In this document: piece after piece, positions 34,319-47,846 of the stretch
How positions within the stretch are numbered: the first letter of the stretch is position 1
How the letters are laid out: each line of letters begins with the position of its first letter
Made by a program: the position numbers and the translations under genes
Source: Laccaria trichodermophora
Taxonomy: Eukaryota; Basidiomycota; Agaricomycetes; Agaricales; Hydnangiaceae
Assembly (NCBI GenBank): GCA_018417955.1
Contig: JACTVC010000006.1
Span: 186,001 to 250,000, forward strand
Reading direction: 5' to 3'
DNA length: 64,000 nucleotides
The notes under the pieces: model-generated
What the model was told of the DNA's origin: nothing
Database searches by the model: none
Seen by the model: the letters and a program-made list of their open reading frames with translations, nothing else

Positions 34319-35221
34319 CTGTGGTATTTCGACCAACTGTTCAGCCAATGTGACGCGTGACGGCCTCGAACAGATGGGAGGGGTGTTCGAAATCGGGATG
34401 AGCGTGTGACAGAGCAATGAAAGTGTTTGGTCAGCGACAAGTGTTCGTTGGGCGGTGGATAAGGCATCTGGCAGCAACCCTCTTGCGGCCTCCTCCATGT
34501 AACGCACTTCTTGTGTGTTAAATGTGGGGAGCTGTCGATGAAAGTCGTATGGCGAGCCGGAATGACAATGGTGTGGAGACCGAGCCACAATCAGCTATGA
34601 TCTAAGTTGGATCTCGGTCCAAAGAGAGAGAAATAGGGAGATTCGGCCAGTATCTAGCAGAGATCGTTGATGCTTCGGAAATCCGTTGCACAATCACTGC
34701 TCCTTCTCAGGAAATCCTCAAGAAGGTGATACTGAGAGAAATAAGCCAAGCTGTAACTGAACACCTCTAGGAGAGTATTCAGTGACCCTGCTAAACTCAA
34801 ATCACTTACAATACTTCAAGGGGGAACGCGGTACGACGCTGATCCTGACGCAGAGTATACGTAGTGGTGGTTTGAAAGATAGAAGAAGATGGGATTGTCA
34901 CATGACTACCTACTGACAAGTATGGTGGAGTCATGTGACACAAATGCTAAGTAATGGAAAGTAAACAGTGTAAAGGAAGGATATAATACTATATACCTGT
35001 CACACTCCATAAACTCTCATCTGTGCAACTCTCTCCTGATTGTGGCCAAAAGAAAATTGTAATAGTTGTACGCCGCGCAGCAGAGAAAAATAAGAAACTT
35101 TCCTTTTTAGGGCAAAATGTCAACCTATTCAACCTCCGAAGTGACGCGTGACAAACGCTAGATCTGTTCAGTTCATCGCCCGATGTGACGAGTGACCGAA
35201 CAGTCGGTCGAAATACCACAG
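34319..35221. mobile_element. Tc1/mariner-like element inserted in the DUF2235 gene
   Basis: Inverted ends CTGTGGTATTTCGACCAACT and (reverse complement) CTGTGGTATTTCGACCGACT are flanked by TA (34317-34318, 35222-35223). Removing 903 bp plus one TA restores GGA-GAT-AAC-CAA-AGG, that is VGD-NQR, in frame. The interior has only short ORFs, so it is non-autonomous. Its ends match the 18540-21111 element. Confidence 0.85.
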
Positions 35222-35718
35222 TATCTCCAACCCTCTTCAATATGAGGTTGTACAATTCGATTACGTTTGTGTTCTGATCGTTGAAAGTCTCGATACCCTG
35301 GACGGATATTCGCCAACCTGACGCTCACCTTCTCTCCAAACTGGTTCGACGTCCCATCAATACAGACGATAAGGTTTCTACCGTTCAACTTATGGCCGCA
35401 TGGCATGCGCGGGTTATCAGACGAGGTCTTGAAATTCGGGTCTACGCCAGCCGCGAGGCCGGGGTTGCGAGGCTTGTCATCCGCTGATCGATAATTTAGC
35501 TCCTGAACGAAGGGTATGCAAGTAGATGGAATACTGACGATTGTTCGTGGTATGTTCGCTATTCTGTTGCTTGGGATTATCCATCGTTGGGACGAAGACG
35601 AAGGAGGAAGAACTGGTTATGGGGAAAGTGAGAATGTCTGCGCCATGCGTGAGGTCTCTTATAGAAGATACACGCTGTAAATGCCATGCGTAAACTGCAT
35701 TTCACCTGTCAGCGTCAT

Positions 35719-35955
35719 TCATTTGCCAAAGTGGACAAAAACGGGAGATGAGCGCTTGAGCAGCGAACTCTTGGCGAATTCTGCAAAAATATCATTTATG
35801 GTATGCCAGTTGACCCCAGGGGGATTAAACATACGTACCATCGGCGACTTATAGTCCCGAAACATCGGAATTGTGTTGCAGAGGCGATTCCTGAGGGCTC
35901 GAAAGGGGGGCACATGGGAGTTTGTGAAGAAGCGACAGCCGTGTTGAAGGCGTGC
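35719..35955 (-). other. Ambiguous coding-like stretch beside a hAT insertion
   Basis: The minus strand is open in two frames here, with an intron-like GT-AG pair (35842 to about 35780). It reaches the target site of the neighbouring hAT-like element, so the element may have landed in or near a gene. No domain was recognised. Confidence 0.25.
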
Positions 35956-36787
35956 CAAGGGGGGTCCAAGATTTTTTTTAAACCTATAGGGTTGAATTTT
36001 TTTCTAAGGCCTCAATGGCTGGACTAATTAACTAAGGGTGGGAATATATTTCCAAATATGGAAACATTACATCATCATGTCTAGATTCAGCGTCCCCTTG
36101 ATCATCACCAGCAAGCTTGGGAGTCTGTCAATGCATGCATGCAACTCTGTCAACAATGCAGCAGCTTTCGGACAGGAGATTTGTCATGATGGAAATGTGA
36201 GGGGGTGGGCAATATTGATATGGGTGCTAGTCCCACCTGCCATCCCAAGGTTGAGTGAGAGTATAGTTGCTGGCCTTGAGCTTGAGGTCTGAGGCTTGAC
36301 AAGTAATTTTTCAGCAGACTAGGCAGATGGCCCAGCACTGCAAGGACTCTGGTTTCTCACAGCATGAAAAACTGACATGCTTTGGCCTGGGTTTTTGTGA
36401 GAGCTTCTCTTGCCACTTTCTTTTGCTTATTCTCCTTGCATGTTTGACTGTGTTTATGTCTTTTGAAGTAGTTTGGGAGTCCTACTGAACCTCTCACAAT
36501 GAGGACATACCACAGTTCCATCTTGTCTGATATTGGCTTCAGTCTAGGTAATGTCTTATTAGTTGTGCCATATCTTCCAGTGTGCAACCTTATATTTCTA
36601 TGCAATGTACTGGTTCTTTGATCTCTGGAGGCTTCTCCATTGAAAAGCTTGATGGTTTGGACTGTTTCAGCTGTTTCCAGGCCATTCAGACTAAAAAATA
36701 TAGGAGGTAATTTTTTTTTTTAACAGCCTGTCAGCTGGACTAACTAACCATCCCTATATGGCATTTTCAAATCCTGGACCCCCCTTG
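35956..36787. mobile_element. hAT-like non-autonomous element, TIR CAAGGGGGGTCC, 8-bp TSD
   Basis: Starts CAAGGGGGGTCCAAGATTT and ends AATCCTGGACCCCCCTTG. The flanking 8-mers AGGCGTGC (35948-35955) and ATGCGTGC (36788-36795) differ at one base. The length is 832 bp. Subterminal GGCTGGACTAATTAACTA and CTGGACTAACTAACC match the other CAAGGGGG elements. No transposase was seen. Confidence 0.8.
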
Positions 36788-37110
36788 ATGCGTGCAAAGC
36801 ATGCACAAACGTTTCTTCAGTAAGCAGATTTCTGTAAGGGGCCCAGAAAAAACGACTCGCAATCTCACATCATCACTAAAACTTGTCAGTGGATACATAA
36901 TGCGAGAGAGTATCTACGCCATTCTACTAGTAGAGCCTCTAGACCCGGAAATCCGTTTGATCATACGACATTGAATAATTTATGTGGACAACAATATTTA
37001 TTTGTTTAGGTCATTGCCAACTCACGTCATTCTAAAAAACTAAGGTGATAAATTCCATCCGCTCCAAGAATCGGACACCACCACAGAAATAAAAGCAGAG
37101 TCAAAGTATA

Positions 37111-38620
37111 TCATCCTCTCCCTCGTTTTTGAAATCGGTTTTCTGGTTTGCTAGCATCCAGGTCAACGTATAGGTCTGTAAGACCATCGCTACACGACGG
37201 TTGGTGCCTTTTCACGTATTCTCGAATATGCAGCACGACCCTACTCGTCAACAGTGAATGGAGTACGCGTTCCACACTTGACTCGATCAATCATTTTGCA
37301 CGTAGAGACAGTGACATAAACGTACTTGGAAATAACCGCGAAATACTCTACCTACGGAAGTTTGATGATGAGTTTGGTTCTCACACAAAGACACATTATA
37401 TCGGCTTACAGAGAGCGCACAGACGACTGCGACATTGACTATTGAAAGGGCTATTGCTCCTTTAGCACACAATGAATGCGTCGTGCCGACCGTCGCTTAC
37501 CGAAAAGGTAGATATACATTATTATTCCTAAGGCAATTTAGATACATTTCTTTCGATGGAATTCAATATCTTACCGTCTCGATATATGAGATGATGTAGA
37601 CCGACATTCTCTCCTCGCCGATCTGAAAGGGCGGCTTATGAGCAAACGGAAAACTAGATAACGTATGGGTCTTACAGGAAGCAATTCCAGGAATTATCAT
37701 CAGGACCAGTATTACTGGGCGACAAAAGTTAGTTGGGATGCCGCGCACATCAAGGTCGAGGTGAATGCTTACCGGCTTCGTAAATCATGAATACAACCCA
37801 ATCCAGGTATACGATGTGATTTGCACTGATGAGAAAGCAACCGACAAATGCTGGGTATGGCTTTGTACTGACTTGACATGGGATGTCAGTTTCGGTGAGA
37901 TGATGGCAGAGGGAGGACACACATTGCAGCTCGCGAAGGAAGATTCTGGTCACGTATACCTCCGCCACAGTTGTGAGCGTAAGTAGGGATATCAGAAAGA
38001 CACCCAGACGGAGTTCCCGTTTCCATACTGCCCATACGCGCAGGGTTAAGATTGCTAGGAGCAGCCACCATTAGGGACGTCAGATAGTATGAAGAGAATG
38101 CGCACCTTCGGACAAAATAAAACCAAAAATCATCAACCCTTTGATACGATGAGCCAAACAACCACGCTTTAAAGAGAATGCATACATCCTCGCATCGTTT
38201 CAACAACATGGCAGCCATCTGGGTCGATATTTACCGCCAATTGGTCTGGAAGAGAAAATGGTGAAATGTTGTAAAGAGAGAGAGAGATACTCACGAGTCA
38301 GACACAGAAAAATCGCATCACAGAAAGGCAGATATCGCTGAACGATGTACAGTACTTTCACGAACCCCCACTGCGACGACCACACAAACTCAATCTCCAT
38401 CCCCAACGTCAGCGAGCAGTCGTATACCAATAGCATCGCCGCCGCAACTGCGTCGAAAACTCATCAGCTTTAGAAGCTCGAAATCGACCTAGGCGGCTTA
38501 CCATCAAACGACTGTTTCTCTTTGGTCAGAGAGCAAGGAAGGCTTCAAAAACATGTAGAAACGCACCGTAGCAAGTCGTTCTGCAGCCAAATACTCTATG
38601 AGCGAAGCGAGGGCCGCCAT
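37111..38620 (-). CDS. DUF6533/DUF6534-type multi-pass membrane protein
   Basis: It starts MAALASLIEYLAAERLAT at 38620. Exons 38620-38567, 38511-38502 (10 nt) and 38447-about 38295 give VAAAMLLVYDCSLTLGMEIEFVW...YIVQRYLPFCDAIF, the hallmark of the DUF6533 N-terminal region of agaric seven-helix proteins. Downstream exons give ILTLRVWAVWKRELRLGVFL, NHIVYLDWVVFMIYE, VILVLMIIPGIAS, VGLHHLIYRDG (typical LYRDG-like loop), IIMYIYLFVNVAVVCALS and a final VERVLHSLLTSRVVLHIRE exon with a TGA at 37111. The exon arrangement between 38260 and 38060 is unsettled, and one hydrophobic segment there does not join cleanly. It probably sits in the plasma membrane; the ligand and role are unknown. Confidence 0.7.
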
Positions 38621-38821
38621 GTCTGGGGTGGGGTAGAATCGGAAGCGCAAGGGCAGAGAATGGGTTCTTCTGAGTGCCTTGCCACGATGTAGCGTGTCAG
38701 AAGAAGTCGGGGTACCGGAGTCAAACCTACGAACAGTCCCGTGTATCATATTATTAACGCTGGGAGAACTTCGGAGAAGTTCTTAATCAAGGGCCAAGGT
38801 ACCAATCCAGGCTGAACGGCG

Positions 38822-39191
38822 TTATGTTACCACCCCTACACACCTTAAAAGTCAACTCCACATAATTTGAATCGTGGATTGGGGAGAAACATGGACTCAC
38901 TTCGGATCTGTTTCTCCGGCAAATACGATGCGAAGAGAGATGATACGCGGCGAAGCCACTGGGGCCATGCATGCCGATTCGGGACCACTAAAGACATGGC
39001 AGCAGCCAGTAACATCCGAGGAATTCGGAATCAACCTGTTAAATTTCAAGGCGAGCGTACGAGAAGGACCAGAAAGCTCGTCGTGGACACCCGACAACTC
39101 ATGGTAAACAGTTAAAACGAGAAGATTTCGAACTCCGATTGTGATGGCCAAATAAATGCTCAAAACCCTGCGAAAATCAATTTGGTTGCCT
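38822..39191 (-). CDS. Possible 3' part of a small membrane protein gene
   Basis: Minus exons at about 39147-39030, 38985-about 38897 and a short last exon to a TAA at 38822 join by GT-AG introns. They read VLSIYLAITIGVRNLLVLT (one likely helix) then ACMAPVASPRIISLRIVFAG. No start was found before the SDR gene begins at 39392, so the gene is truncated or its first exon is tiny. It could be a remnant of a DUF6534-type protein. Confidence 0.3.
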
Positions 39192-39391
39192 CCTGCGGCC
39201 TTCAAGTATTTACATAAGGTTCGATGACACTCAGGATATCGAAAAACGGGGATATGAAAACCCTCTATTGTGGGGATTTCAAAGCGTCCGAAATGTTACT
39301 TACGCGTTGACATGAAACGCACGCTTATTTTTTTTACAATTTGCTGGTAGCTAATGTACAGTAGAGCGACTATAACTTGTCGGTACCATCT

Positions 39392-40675
<1,284 letters not shown>

Positions 40676-41128
40676 TGCTGAGAGAGGTTTGAGGATGTTT
40701 TAAAATGGGTGGGTTGTTGTGGTTTGAGTTAAAGCGTCGAAAGCCGACCACGCCATTATACGATTTCTGCGACGACAGTTCCAGTCATGTCGTCATTGTT
40801 TCTCGGAAGCAGGTGGCAGAGCTAAAAATAGACAGCCTTACCCGCGCACATCTTTCTGCACAGACAAACGATGCGCGATGAATAAAATGTTGATTGTAAC
40901 CGGCCCGAATTATGCTAGGAGCTACTATGGCTCTTTCTTTAGCACGAACATCCTAGAAATCCCAGATGAAAAATTTCACGTGCTCCCAAGACCTGCCCCA
41001 AGACGTTTTAGTTTCGGGAAGATCAATGGAAGTTGTCTAAACACTGCGCAATCGACAACTTCTCCCCCGCCAGAGAACACATGAACGACAGCAATTCCAA
41101 GCCGGTGTTCATGTAAAGATGCTGATAT

Positions 41129-41576
41129 TTAAACTGTGAGCGCAGCTGTCGAATCGAATCGAAGCCGCGTTAAAGATGGGACCATGAAGCATCTACACGT
41201 CAATCGACCCATGAATCCAAGAACAACCGACTAAAACTCACAGCAACAGGCAATGTCGTGTTTTGTAAGCTGGAAAAAGGTCGAAGAAAGGCGTATGGGA
41301 TAGGAGTGCATGTTCCGCCACAGGCAGGATCGACGAAAGCCTTTCAGGCGACGGCAGCCCACAGCAAGGACTTATTGCCAGATCATCGCCCAAATCGACG
41401 TCGAAATGTTCAAAAATCACTCCGAGAGGGTACTTCAGATTCCACCTGCCGGGCGAGAGGGCTCGACTTGACACACCTGAGAGGGTTCTAGTTGAGTCTG
41501 AGACTGAAACGGCGTGTGCAAACAACGTGAGGAAGATGGAAAGAACATTGAGCGACGTTGAGAGGGGTCCGTGCAT
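41129..41576 (-). CDS. Candidate small secreted protein
   Basis: From 41576 the frame gives MHGPLSTSLNVLSIFLTLF followed by AHAVSVS, which looks like a signal peptide with a small-residue cleavage site. About 85 further residues include a CCG pair. The frame stops at 41238, or splices at GTGAGT (41240) to an exon ending with TAA at 41129. No family was recognised, and the ORF may be spurious. Confidence 0.35.
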
Positions 41577-41636
41577 TTTTTTTTTGACGTGATGTAACAA
41601 GGGCTATATTTACGAAGAGAAACGCCCAAACACCCT

Positions 41637-43390
41637 TTATTTCCACAAAGCGAACATACGAGACCTTTCGTATGAGCGAACCGCTTGGAAGATCTTGATC
41701 GTATTTTCCACCTCTACAGAGGAATCCTGAATTGATCGAACCCGGATCAAGGTTGGAAAGAGGCAATCCAAGTACCTCGCGAATACGAGAACATTTCCCA
41801 CTTGAATCAGCGCGAAGGAAATGAATTTTAGCTTGTGAAAGGAGATAAGGTCGGGTGGGAGGTTGGCCGGGATATTGACAACTGTAATAGGTAGCTCAAG
41901 AGATGTCAAGTTTGGACAGTGTTCTGAGAAACGTTGCAGAATGTCTGTCAAGTTTGAAGACTCGTCGTAGTTGTGTGGAACGCAAGCAATATGAAGGAGA
42001 CGAAGGTTTCTCCAAGTCGACCCCATTCGTTGATATTGGGAGGCGTCGATAAGCAATTCGGTGTCCGCTTGTTTCACCTCCAACTCTTCTAAAGTAGTTA
42101 TCTCAAGCAAGGGGGCGAACACGTCTAAAAATGGAGTCGCCAGCGGGATCGGAGTTTCATGTTCGATGAAAACCTTCCGTAAGGATCCGTTCCACCGGGA
42201 ATTTGCGACTGTAGCAAAGGATGTCCACTTCCGAACTACTTCTCGACGACGATTACCACCGTGAGCTGAACCAGTGCCCCACGAGGTTATCGACAATTCC
42301 TCCAAGCGAGCGGATCCAATGTGGTCAAGAGCAAGTTGAACCAGTAACAGATTTGCGGCAATGGAAAGGGAGATGAGCATATTAAAACCTGCAAAAGTGG
42401 GAGAGTGATGCTGCGTACGAAAGTCGATGGATAGGCTCGTTAGATGGTTTAAGGAAATCATCCATTGCATGATTTCATTGTCAATGGCCTGTCCTAGCAT
42501 CCCGAGGCTTAGCGAGCAGAGATTTTCTAACTGCATGATAGGCCGTAGCAACGGCGCAGTGATAGAGGATGTCCCGACGATATTGAGACTCTTCAGGCCC
42601 GGAGTCGCACCGCTAAGCATGGATAAAAGGGCGAGCGCTTTATTACTATCCTGAGATACCTCAGCCAAGTCAATCCTTTCGATGGAAGGAGAGAGGAAGA
42701 GAAATGGATCAGCTATCTGGAGCCCCTCCCGAGAATAGCTAATCCGCCTGAGGCTGGGGAAGAGTGGTCTTCCGGCGCTATGAAGAGCAAGACGGATGAA
42801 GGTAGATGGGTCGACGTGAATTTCGTTGATTGAGGTCGAGTTAGAAGCTATAAAATTCTTGGTCCGACGGGCGTAGTTCTGGAATCGCGTCCAATCTTCT
42901 GATGTAATCAATCCGTAAATCATCTGCCAAAAAATGTAGCATTAGGTCATTCGTCCTGGGGAATCCAGTAATATAAATCGTACGTTAATTCCGTTTACCT
43001 CTTGGAACGAGGAAAACAGTTTTAAGAAAGGGACGAGAGACGACATGGTTTTCCACAACACGTCCAGTGACGAACTCAAGAGTGGTCTGGATGATAAAGC
43101 TGCCGAAAGGAGAGAACGCCTGTTCGAGTTGTCATTGCCGTTAGGTTCCCCAGTCATATCGAACTCTTGGAAGATATGCTGGAGTAAATCATCATTTTCC
43201 AAAACTTGACGGCAAGCTTCACTGGTTTCCCCTAACTGAGGTTCAGCATACCACGGCTGGACGGCAAAAGTACGCAATTTCAGTGAAAATGCTTACCTGT
43301 TGAGGATGTCACCCGTGGAAGCTCACTATCACTCTGAGTGAAACTCGGAGATCTCGACAAGATATTGGATTCTGAAGTTGGAGAATTCAT
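41637..43390 (-). CDS. F-box-like protein with leucine-rich C-terminal region, about 537 aa
   Basis: Proposed exons are 43390-43297, 43216-42984 and 42923-41637. The N-terminal exons give VLENDDLLQHIFQEFD and a later LDVLWKTMSSLVPFLKLF, the usual degenerate F-box pattern of agaric F-box proteins. The long last exon starts MIYGLITSEDWTRFQNYARR, then gives irregular leucine-rich segments (for example LENLCSLSLGML, LTSLSIDF, LEELEVKQ) down to the stop at 41637. Such proteins are thought to pick substrates for SCF ubiquitin ligases; the substrate is unknown. The acceptor of exon 2 (43217) was chosen by phase and is the weakest point. Confidence 0.7.
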
Positions 43391-44408
43391 GGTTTCTGTC
43401 CTTGGATGAGGGGGGGAATGGAGCAGGATTCGATCTGTGAAAAGCGTGGTTAAAAGTTAAGAACTTGGGCGCCTCAATTCTTCGCCTTGATCGATATCGA
43501 TAAACACTAGTTGATCGGTGATTGCAAATTGTAGCGACGCTAGGTGATAGACGCTCGACGTACTTTGGAGACTGCCACTGGTAATAGGATCCGTCCCCTA
43601 AAAAAAGGGGGTTTGGTATTCAATATAAAGACCTACCAGTCGTTTTTCCTGAGCTGAGTCATTCCGAAGAAGTGGCAGCATAAGATGGCAAGTCTCAGTC
43701 TCTAAAAAAGTGGTGATTTTGCGAACGAGGACGAAGGGCTGTGCATGTCGTGTCACCTGGACTTGCATGAGGAGAAAAGAACCCTCCAAGAACCCTTAAC
43801 ACCTGTTTGTGTGCGTCTTTCTATCAGCGAGGCTATTTGTGATCAGGAATAAACGTACACGCCGTACGACGGCACGCATAGCCTAGTACTCACATGTAGT
43901 ACGACTTGACGGGAAGCTAAATTCAAGGAGAACCCTTCGGTTCGAATGGTTACGGAATTTCTCTGGGACTCAGCACCCCTTGCTCAGATCCATGACAATG
44001 GTTGTGGCGTGTTAATGGATCATAGAAGTTCAAGTCACTGACATTCTGTGTTTCTATGGAAAGCCGGAGACTGGTCAAATTATAGACATGAAACTTTAGG
44101 GAAACAAACAATGATTAATCGTTGGTATCCCGCCGCCTGGAATCTGCACAATGCAACGATGGCTAAGACGATGGCACAGTCTTCTAGTTGAGAGAGAGAG
44201 AAACGTTTCAACTTTCAAAATTTGAACGTTTGAACGTTCAAGCTGAGGGTGGATTCGATGCAAAGTTCAAACTGGAAAATTTATCTTTCGTCATCGGTGA
44301 AGCGTGCACGTGAGAAAGCCACACAATGCCAACAACTCTCTATTACTACAAGTTCCTTTCCGAAACCGCGTCTACGCCTATGAAACCCACACCTACTCCA
44401 ACAATCCT
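43391..44408. other. Intergenic
   Basis: Divergent spacer between the F-box gene and the NTPase gene. A near-palindromic GAACGTTTGAACGTTCAA lies at 44223-44240, about 170 bp upstream of the proposed NTPase start. A minus ORF at 43598-43789 was not supported. Confidence 0.35.
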
Positions 44409-47400
44409 ATGATGTCAACACCAACCAACCAAGAAATCCACAATCAAAGCTCAAAATTCGACATCGACATCCTCGAAGAAGCCGCCTACGTGTTATGGTA
44501 CATCTGGCGCGACAAGTACGTGCGTTACGCCACCCTTGCTTCCTGTATCGAGGCACTGGCGGGGGATGGAGAGTTGTATGAGGCTTTGAAGACGGCCAGG
44601 AGGCGGAGGAGGTATGATGCTATACGCAATTGGAGTACGTCGCGTCGCCTGTTTTGTTTTGGTACTTGACGGGCTAACACTTCGAAAGACGCGGAACGAG
44701 ACGTGTCGACTTCACAAGACGCAGAGGTCCAGAAGGACATTCAAAATTTCCTTGAGGAACTCCAGCCGACGATGACGAAACTCGTCATAGGCGACATTTC
44801 TCTCCCTGTATGGTCTCCCCCAGATGATTCTATGGATTCAGAAATCGCACGACACCTTGAGAGCTTGCACATACCTTGCTTAAAAGGTAAACCAAACCTC
44901 TTATTGCACGACTTGGGGAGCTTCCAGGACGACGAGTCGCTTCAAAAACGACTCAGGAATATTTTCATGCCCAATAACCACACGTGCGTTTCGCGTCTAT
45001 TGGCAACAACCTTCCCTCATGTCCCACCCCTCAATAAAGCTTCCTAGTCAACACCTCCGGCTCAGGAAAAACCCGGCTCCTCCTCGAAGGCCTTTGCACG
45101 CACTGGGGGTTCTACTTCACCTCCCTGGTCGACTCCAGCCTCCTCGGCTCAAGCGACGTCCAAAACACGATCGAGACCCACCTCCCACATACACCCCATT
45201 TCAAGGTGAACTTACCCCCGTCTGGGTCGAGCGGGTATCAAGCGGCATTGGATGTGAATCGCGAGATTGCCGGTAGGCTTTTCAAGAGGGTGTTTTTGGC
45301 GAGATTGATCTTGTTTAGTGCGTTTGCTGAGACTATGACGAAGTGTCGTCGTGACCACAAGAAGGAAGAGGAGGAGGAGGACCAGATGAGGGTGTACAAA
45401 CAACGCTGGCTCCTCCTCCAACTCCTACCTTCCTTCGTCCATCCTCAAGTATGGGACGTGTTCCACGCACTGTCATGTAAACTATCCAACGCATCAGACA
45501 GTTACGTCAACGTACGGACTAAAGACCTCCTAACACGCGTCCGCACCCTCTGTTCGCGTTCCCGACGACGATCCCCAGGCACAAGCAGTACACGCACGCT
45601 CTCAACCTCCGACACAGCCCAAACCCCGCTCTTCTGCATCCTCGACGAAGCCCAACACGCAGCAACGCACCACTCCACCTCCTTCCGCTCCGACCACTCC
45701 GCAGCACACCGTCCCGTCCTGCGAGAAATCGTGCGTGCATGGGAAGGTCAGTCAGTGGGGCACGGCGTGTTCATGGTCGTCGCTGGTACGGGTATATCCA
45801 AAGATGTCGTGGATCAGGCGATGGCGTCGGCTATTATGAAGGACTCGAGGTATCGGTGGTGTTCGGATACGGGGGCGTTTGATGAGGTGGATGTGCAGAG
45901 GAGGTATTTGGAAAAGTATCTCCCGAGGTGTGTTTTGGATACGCCGGCGGGGAGGAGGTTGGTGGAGAGGGTTTGGTATTGGTTGCATGGGAGGTGAGTT
46001 TGCTTGTCCTTTTTTAGAAAATTGGAATGGGGTTGAAAGTTGGGGTAGACACCGGTTCACGGCGGGATTCGTTGCGGAACTTATTGTCAACGGGTTTCGC
46101 AGATGTCATGGGCTTTTGAATGCCTATGTGGAACATTTCACGCATTTCAGTGTCACCGATGCCCAGTCCTTCGTCGAGGCGGAAAGTTCAGATGCGCTCC
46201 CAAATCTCTCGCAATACAAACTCGACTTTTCAAAACTAAAGAAAAGTAAGAAAGATTTTTTCTTTCCCGGTTTTTCTTATCGCGCACTGACCTTTTCCTT
46301 CTAAAAGACAGTGACATGCTAACGACAATTCACCAACTAACAACACACTACCTAATGCGTTCCGTTCTCCCCCTCACACTCGGGAAAGACGAAGCGACCT
46401 ACGTCGAATACGGGTTCGCTCGCTTCACAGACCCCGAGACGAAAACAGTCGCAGTAGACGAACCACTCGTCCTCCTAGCCGCAACCCACTGGATAAACGC
46501 AAACCACCGCACGAGCTATAAATTTTTCGCAAAGCAGATCCATTTACACGATCCGGCATCGAACGGATTCGAAAACTACATCGCTTTTTGCTTAGACATG
46601 ATTTTCTCATCACAACGGAGAAGGATCAATGAGGTTTTTTCGTTCGTTGGTACACCCCCACCTTGGTCTGAGCTGGAAGCCGAACTTGTTGCCTTGCACC
46701 GCACTACTACTACTGATCCTCAAGGCACCGTAGAACAGGGCAGCGTCCGCCATTTCGCGTTTTCCGGACCTTCGTTGGCGCTGGGTATCAACGCGAAAAC
46801 GCCCACGGAAACCACTGCATGGCTGAACCACCGCTCGCACACGCCGTTTTGCTTCCCAGTTGACTCGATGGGTCCCGACCTCATATTTGTGCTTCGACTT
46901 GTGGATGGGACGACGATCTGGGTCGCCCTTCAGGCAAAGTTTTCGTCAGGGAAGAACGGATCTCTTTCGAGACCGTTTCTTAGGCGCGCCATGCGCTCCG
47001 TTACGCCCTCCAACTTCTTCTTTGACAAGGTGAGCTACGTGGGCCGAAAAATCCATTCGTCATTTTAACCTCTTTGTCAATCAAGGAAGGCAACCGATAT
47101 TCCCCAACAAGCCATCCCACCCTCGTCGAAGAAACCAGGACCCTCCTCCGCGCACTCCCACACCGTCGTCTCTCAGACGCCGGGAAATACAGCCTCCTAC
47201 GTGTCGTCGCTTCCTTCCCCGCAGATACCAACCTCAAGCGGTGTTTGGAGGAAGATCCGGACGAGGAGGATGGTCACCCCATCGCGAGTCTGAACATGAC
47301 GCTCGTTAAACAGCTCACGCGGAAATTGTCGCCTGTGGATTTTTTGGAGGGGCTTGAGGACCCGTTGAGGGATGGTGGTGCTGGAAAGCGGAGAAGGGGG

Positions 47401-47445
47401 GGTGAAGTTCCGAAACGACGGTCGAAAAAGATAAAGCTCAATTGA
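44409..47445 (+). CDS. P-loop NTPase with PD-(D/E)xK-like C-terminal region (Crinkler/RHS-like), 917 aa
   Basis: Exons 44409-44634, 44689-44983, 45040-45993, 46049-46245, 46308-47029 and 47086-47445 join in frame. The N-terminal 170 residues are helical and charged. NTSGSGKTRLLLEGL (near 178) is a Walker A with Asn in place of the first Gly. FCILDEAQH (near 375) is Walker B, and VVAGTGIS (about 425) fits a sensor region. Near residue 745-768 MGPDLIFVLRLVDG and WVALQAKF resemble the D and (E/Q)xK strands of a restriction-endonuclease fold. The tail is basic (KRRRG, RSKKIK), probably a nuclear signal. This NTPase-nuclease order is that described for Crinkler/RHS-type effectors, which are thought to derive from transposon-linked enzymes. 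No signal peptide is seen. A start 105 bp upstream (44304) is possible. Confidence 0.75.
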
Positions 47446-47507
47446 CTTTTTTTTTATGTATTAGCTATCTATTGTAAGCTATTGAATTGCTTTTGGTATA
47501 TCATAGA

Positions 47508-47541
47508 CTAGCTGATACCCGTGCGTTTGCACGGGACCTTT
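47508..47541 (-). mobile_element. Helitron-like 3' terminus
   Basis: Read on the minus strand: the hairpin CCCGTGC-AAAC-GCACGGG, then TATCAG, then CTAG followed by T. A GC-rich hairpin shortly before CTAG, with insertion next to a host T, is the diagnostic 3' end of Helitrons. The element would extend to higher coordinates; its 5' TC end was not found, and no RepHel protein is present. Confidence 0.6.
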
Positions 47542-47846
47542 CTTGATAATACTCATGATTGGTTGAGTTCACTCCTATGCTGTTTGAAGCAAGTTTGAAG
47601 TGGTAAATAATTCGACGCGAAAAAAAAGGTTTTGCGTGAGCAAGAAAAAAACTTGCGCGAGTAAAAAAGATAATCGGGTGAGCAGATTTCGGTCTGCTGT
47701 TCTCAGTTAGGGAGGCTAGCTACAGTTTTGTGTTCCTGATACGTTCAAGCTGTCGCAGTACTGCTCAGTTCCGTAGAATCTGACATGTTTGTAGTCGCAG
47801 CTTCAAAGTTGATAACACAGCCATGAAAACTCTGTATCGTACTTGA

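Larger units (their letters stand above)
32507..35584 (-). pseudogene. DUF2235 / Tle1-like hydrolase gene, disrupted by a transposon
   Basis: The gene starts MDNPKQQNSEH at 35584 and has short introns. RNLIVCIDGTSNQFGEK, then NTNVIELYNLILKRVGD (after an intron), are the N-terminal signature of the DUF2235/T6SS Tle1-like alpha/beta-hydrolase family. The frame is cut at 35222 by a 903-bp element and resumes at 34318 as NQRTWYNSGIGTYA. GFSRGA (about 34000) carries the GxSxG nucleophile serine. VWFAGTHSD and GGGNVYNQEMD with PPLRWMVFEA (33200-33330) match the C-terminal part of the family. A PATEPA-type repeat lies at 33460-33526. KGRKIHPGQKIHSSL and a final exon (32645-32507) close it. A second break is likely near 33070, where FKRLTYT must change frame to reach NGRNGQTATTRW. 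Bacterial relatives are phospholipases; the fungal substrate is unknown. Confidence 0.75.
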
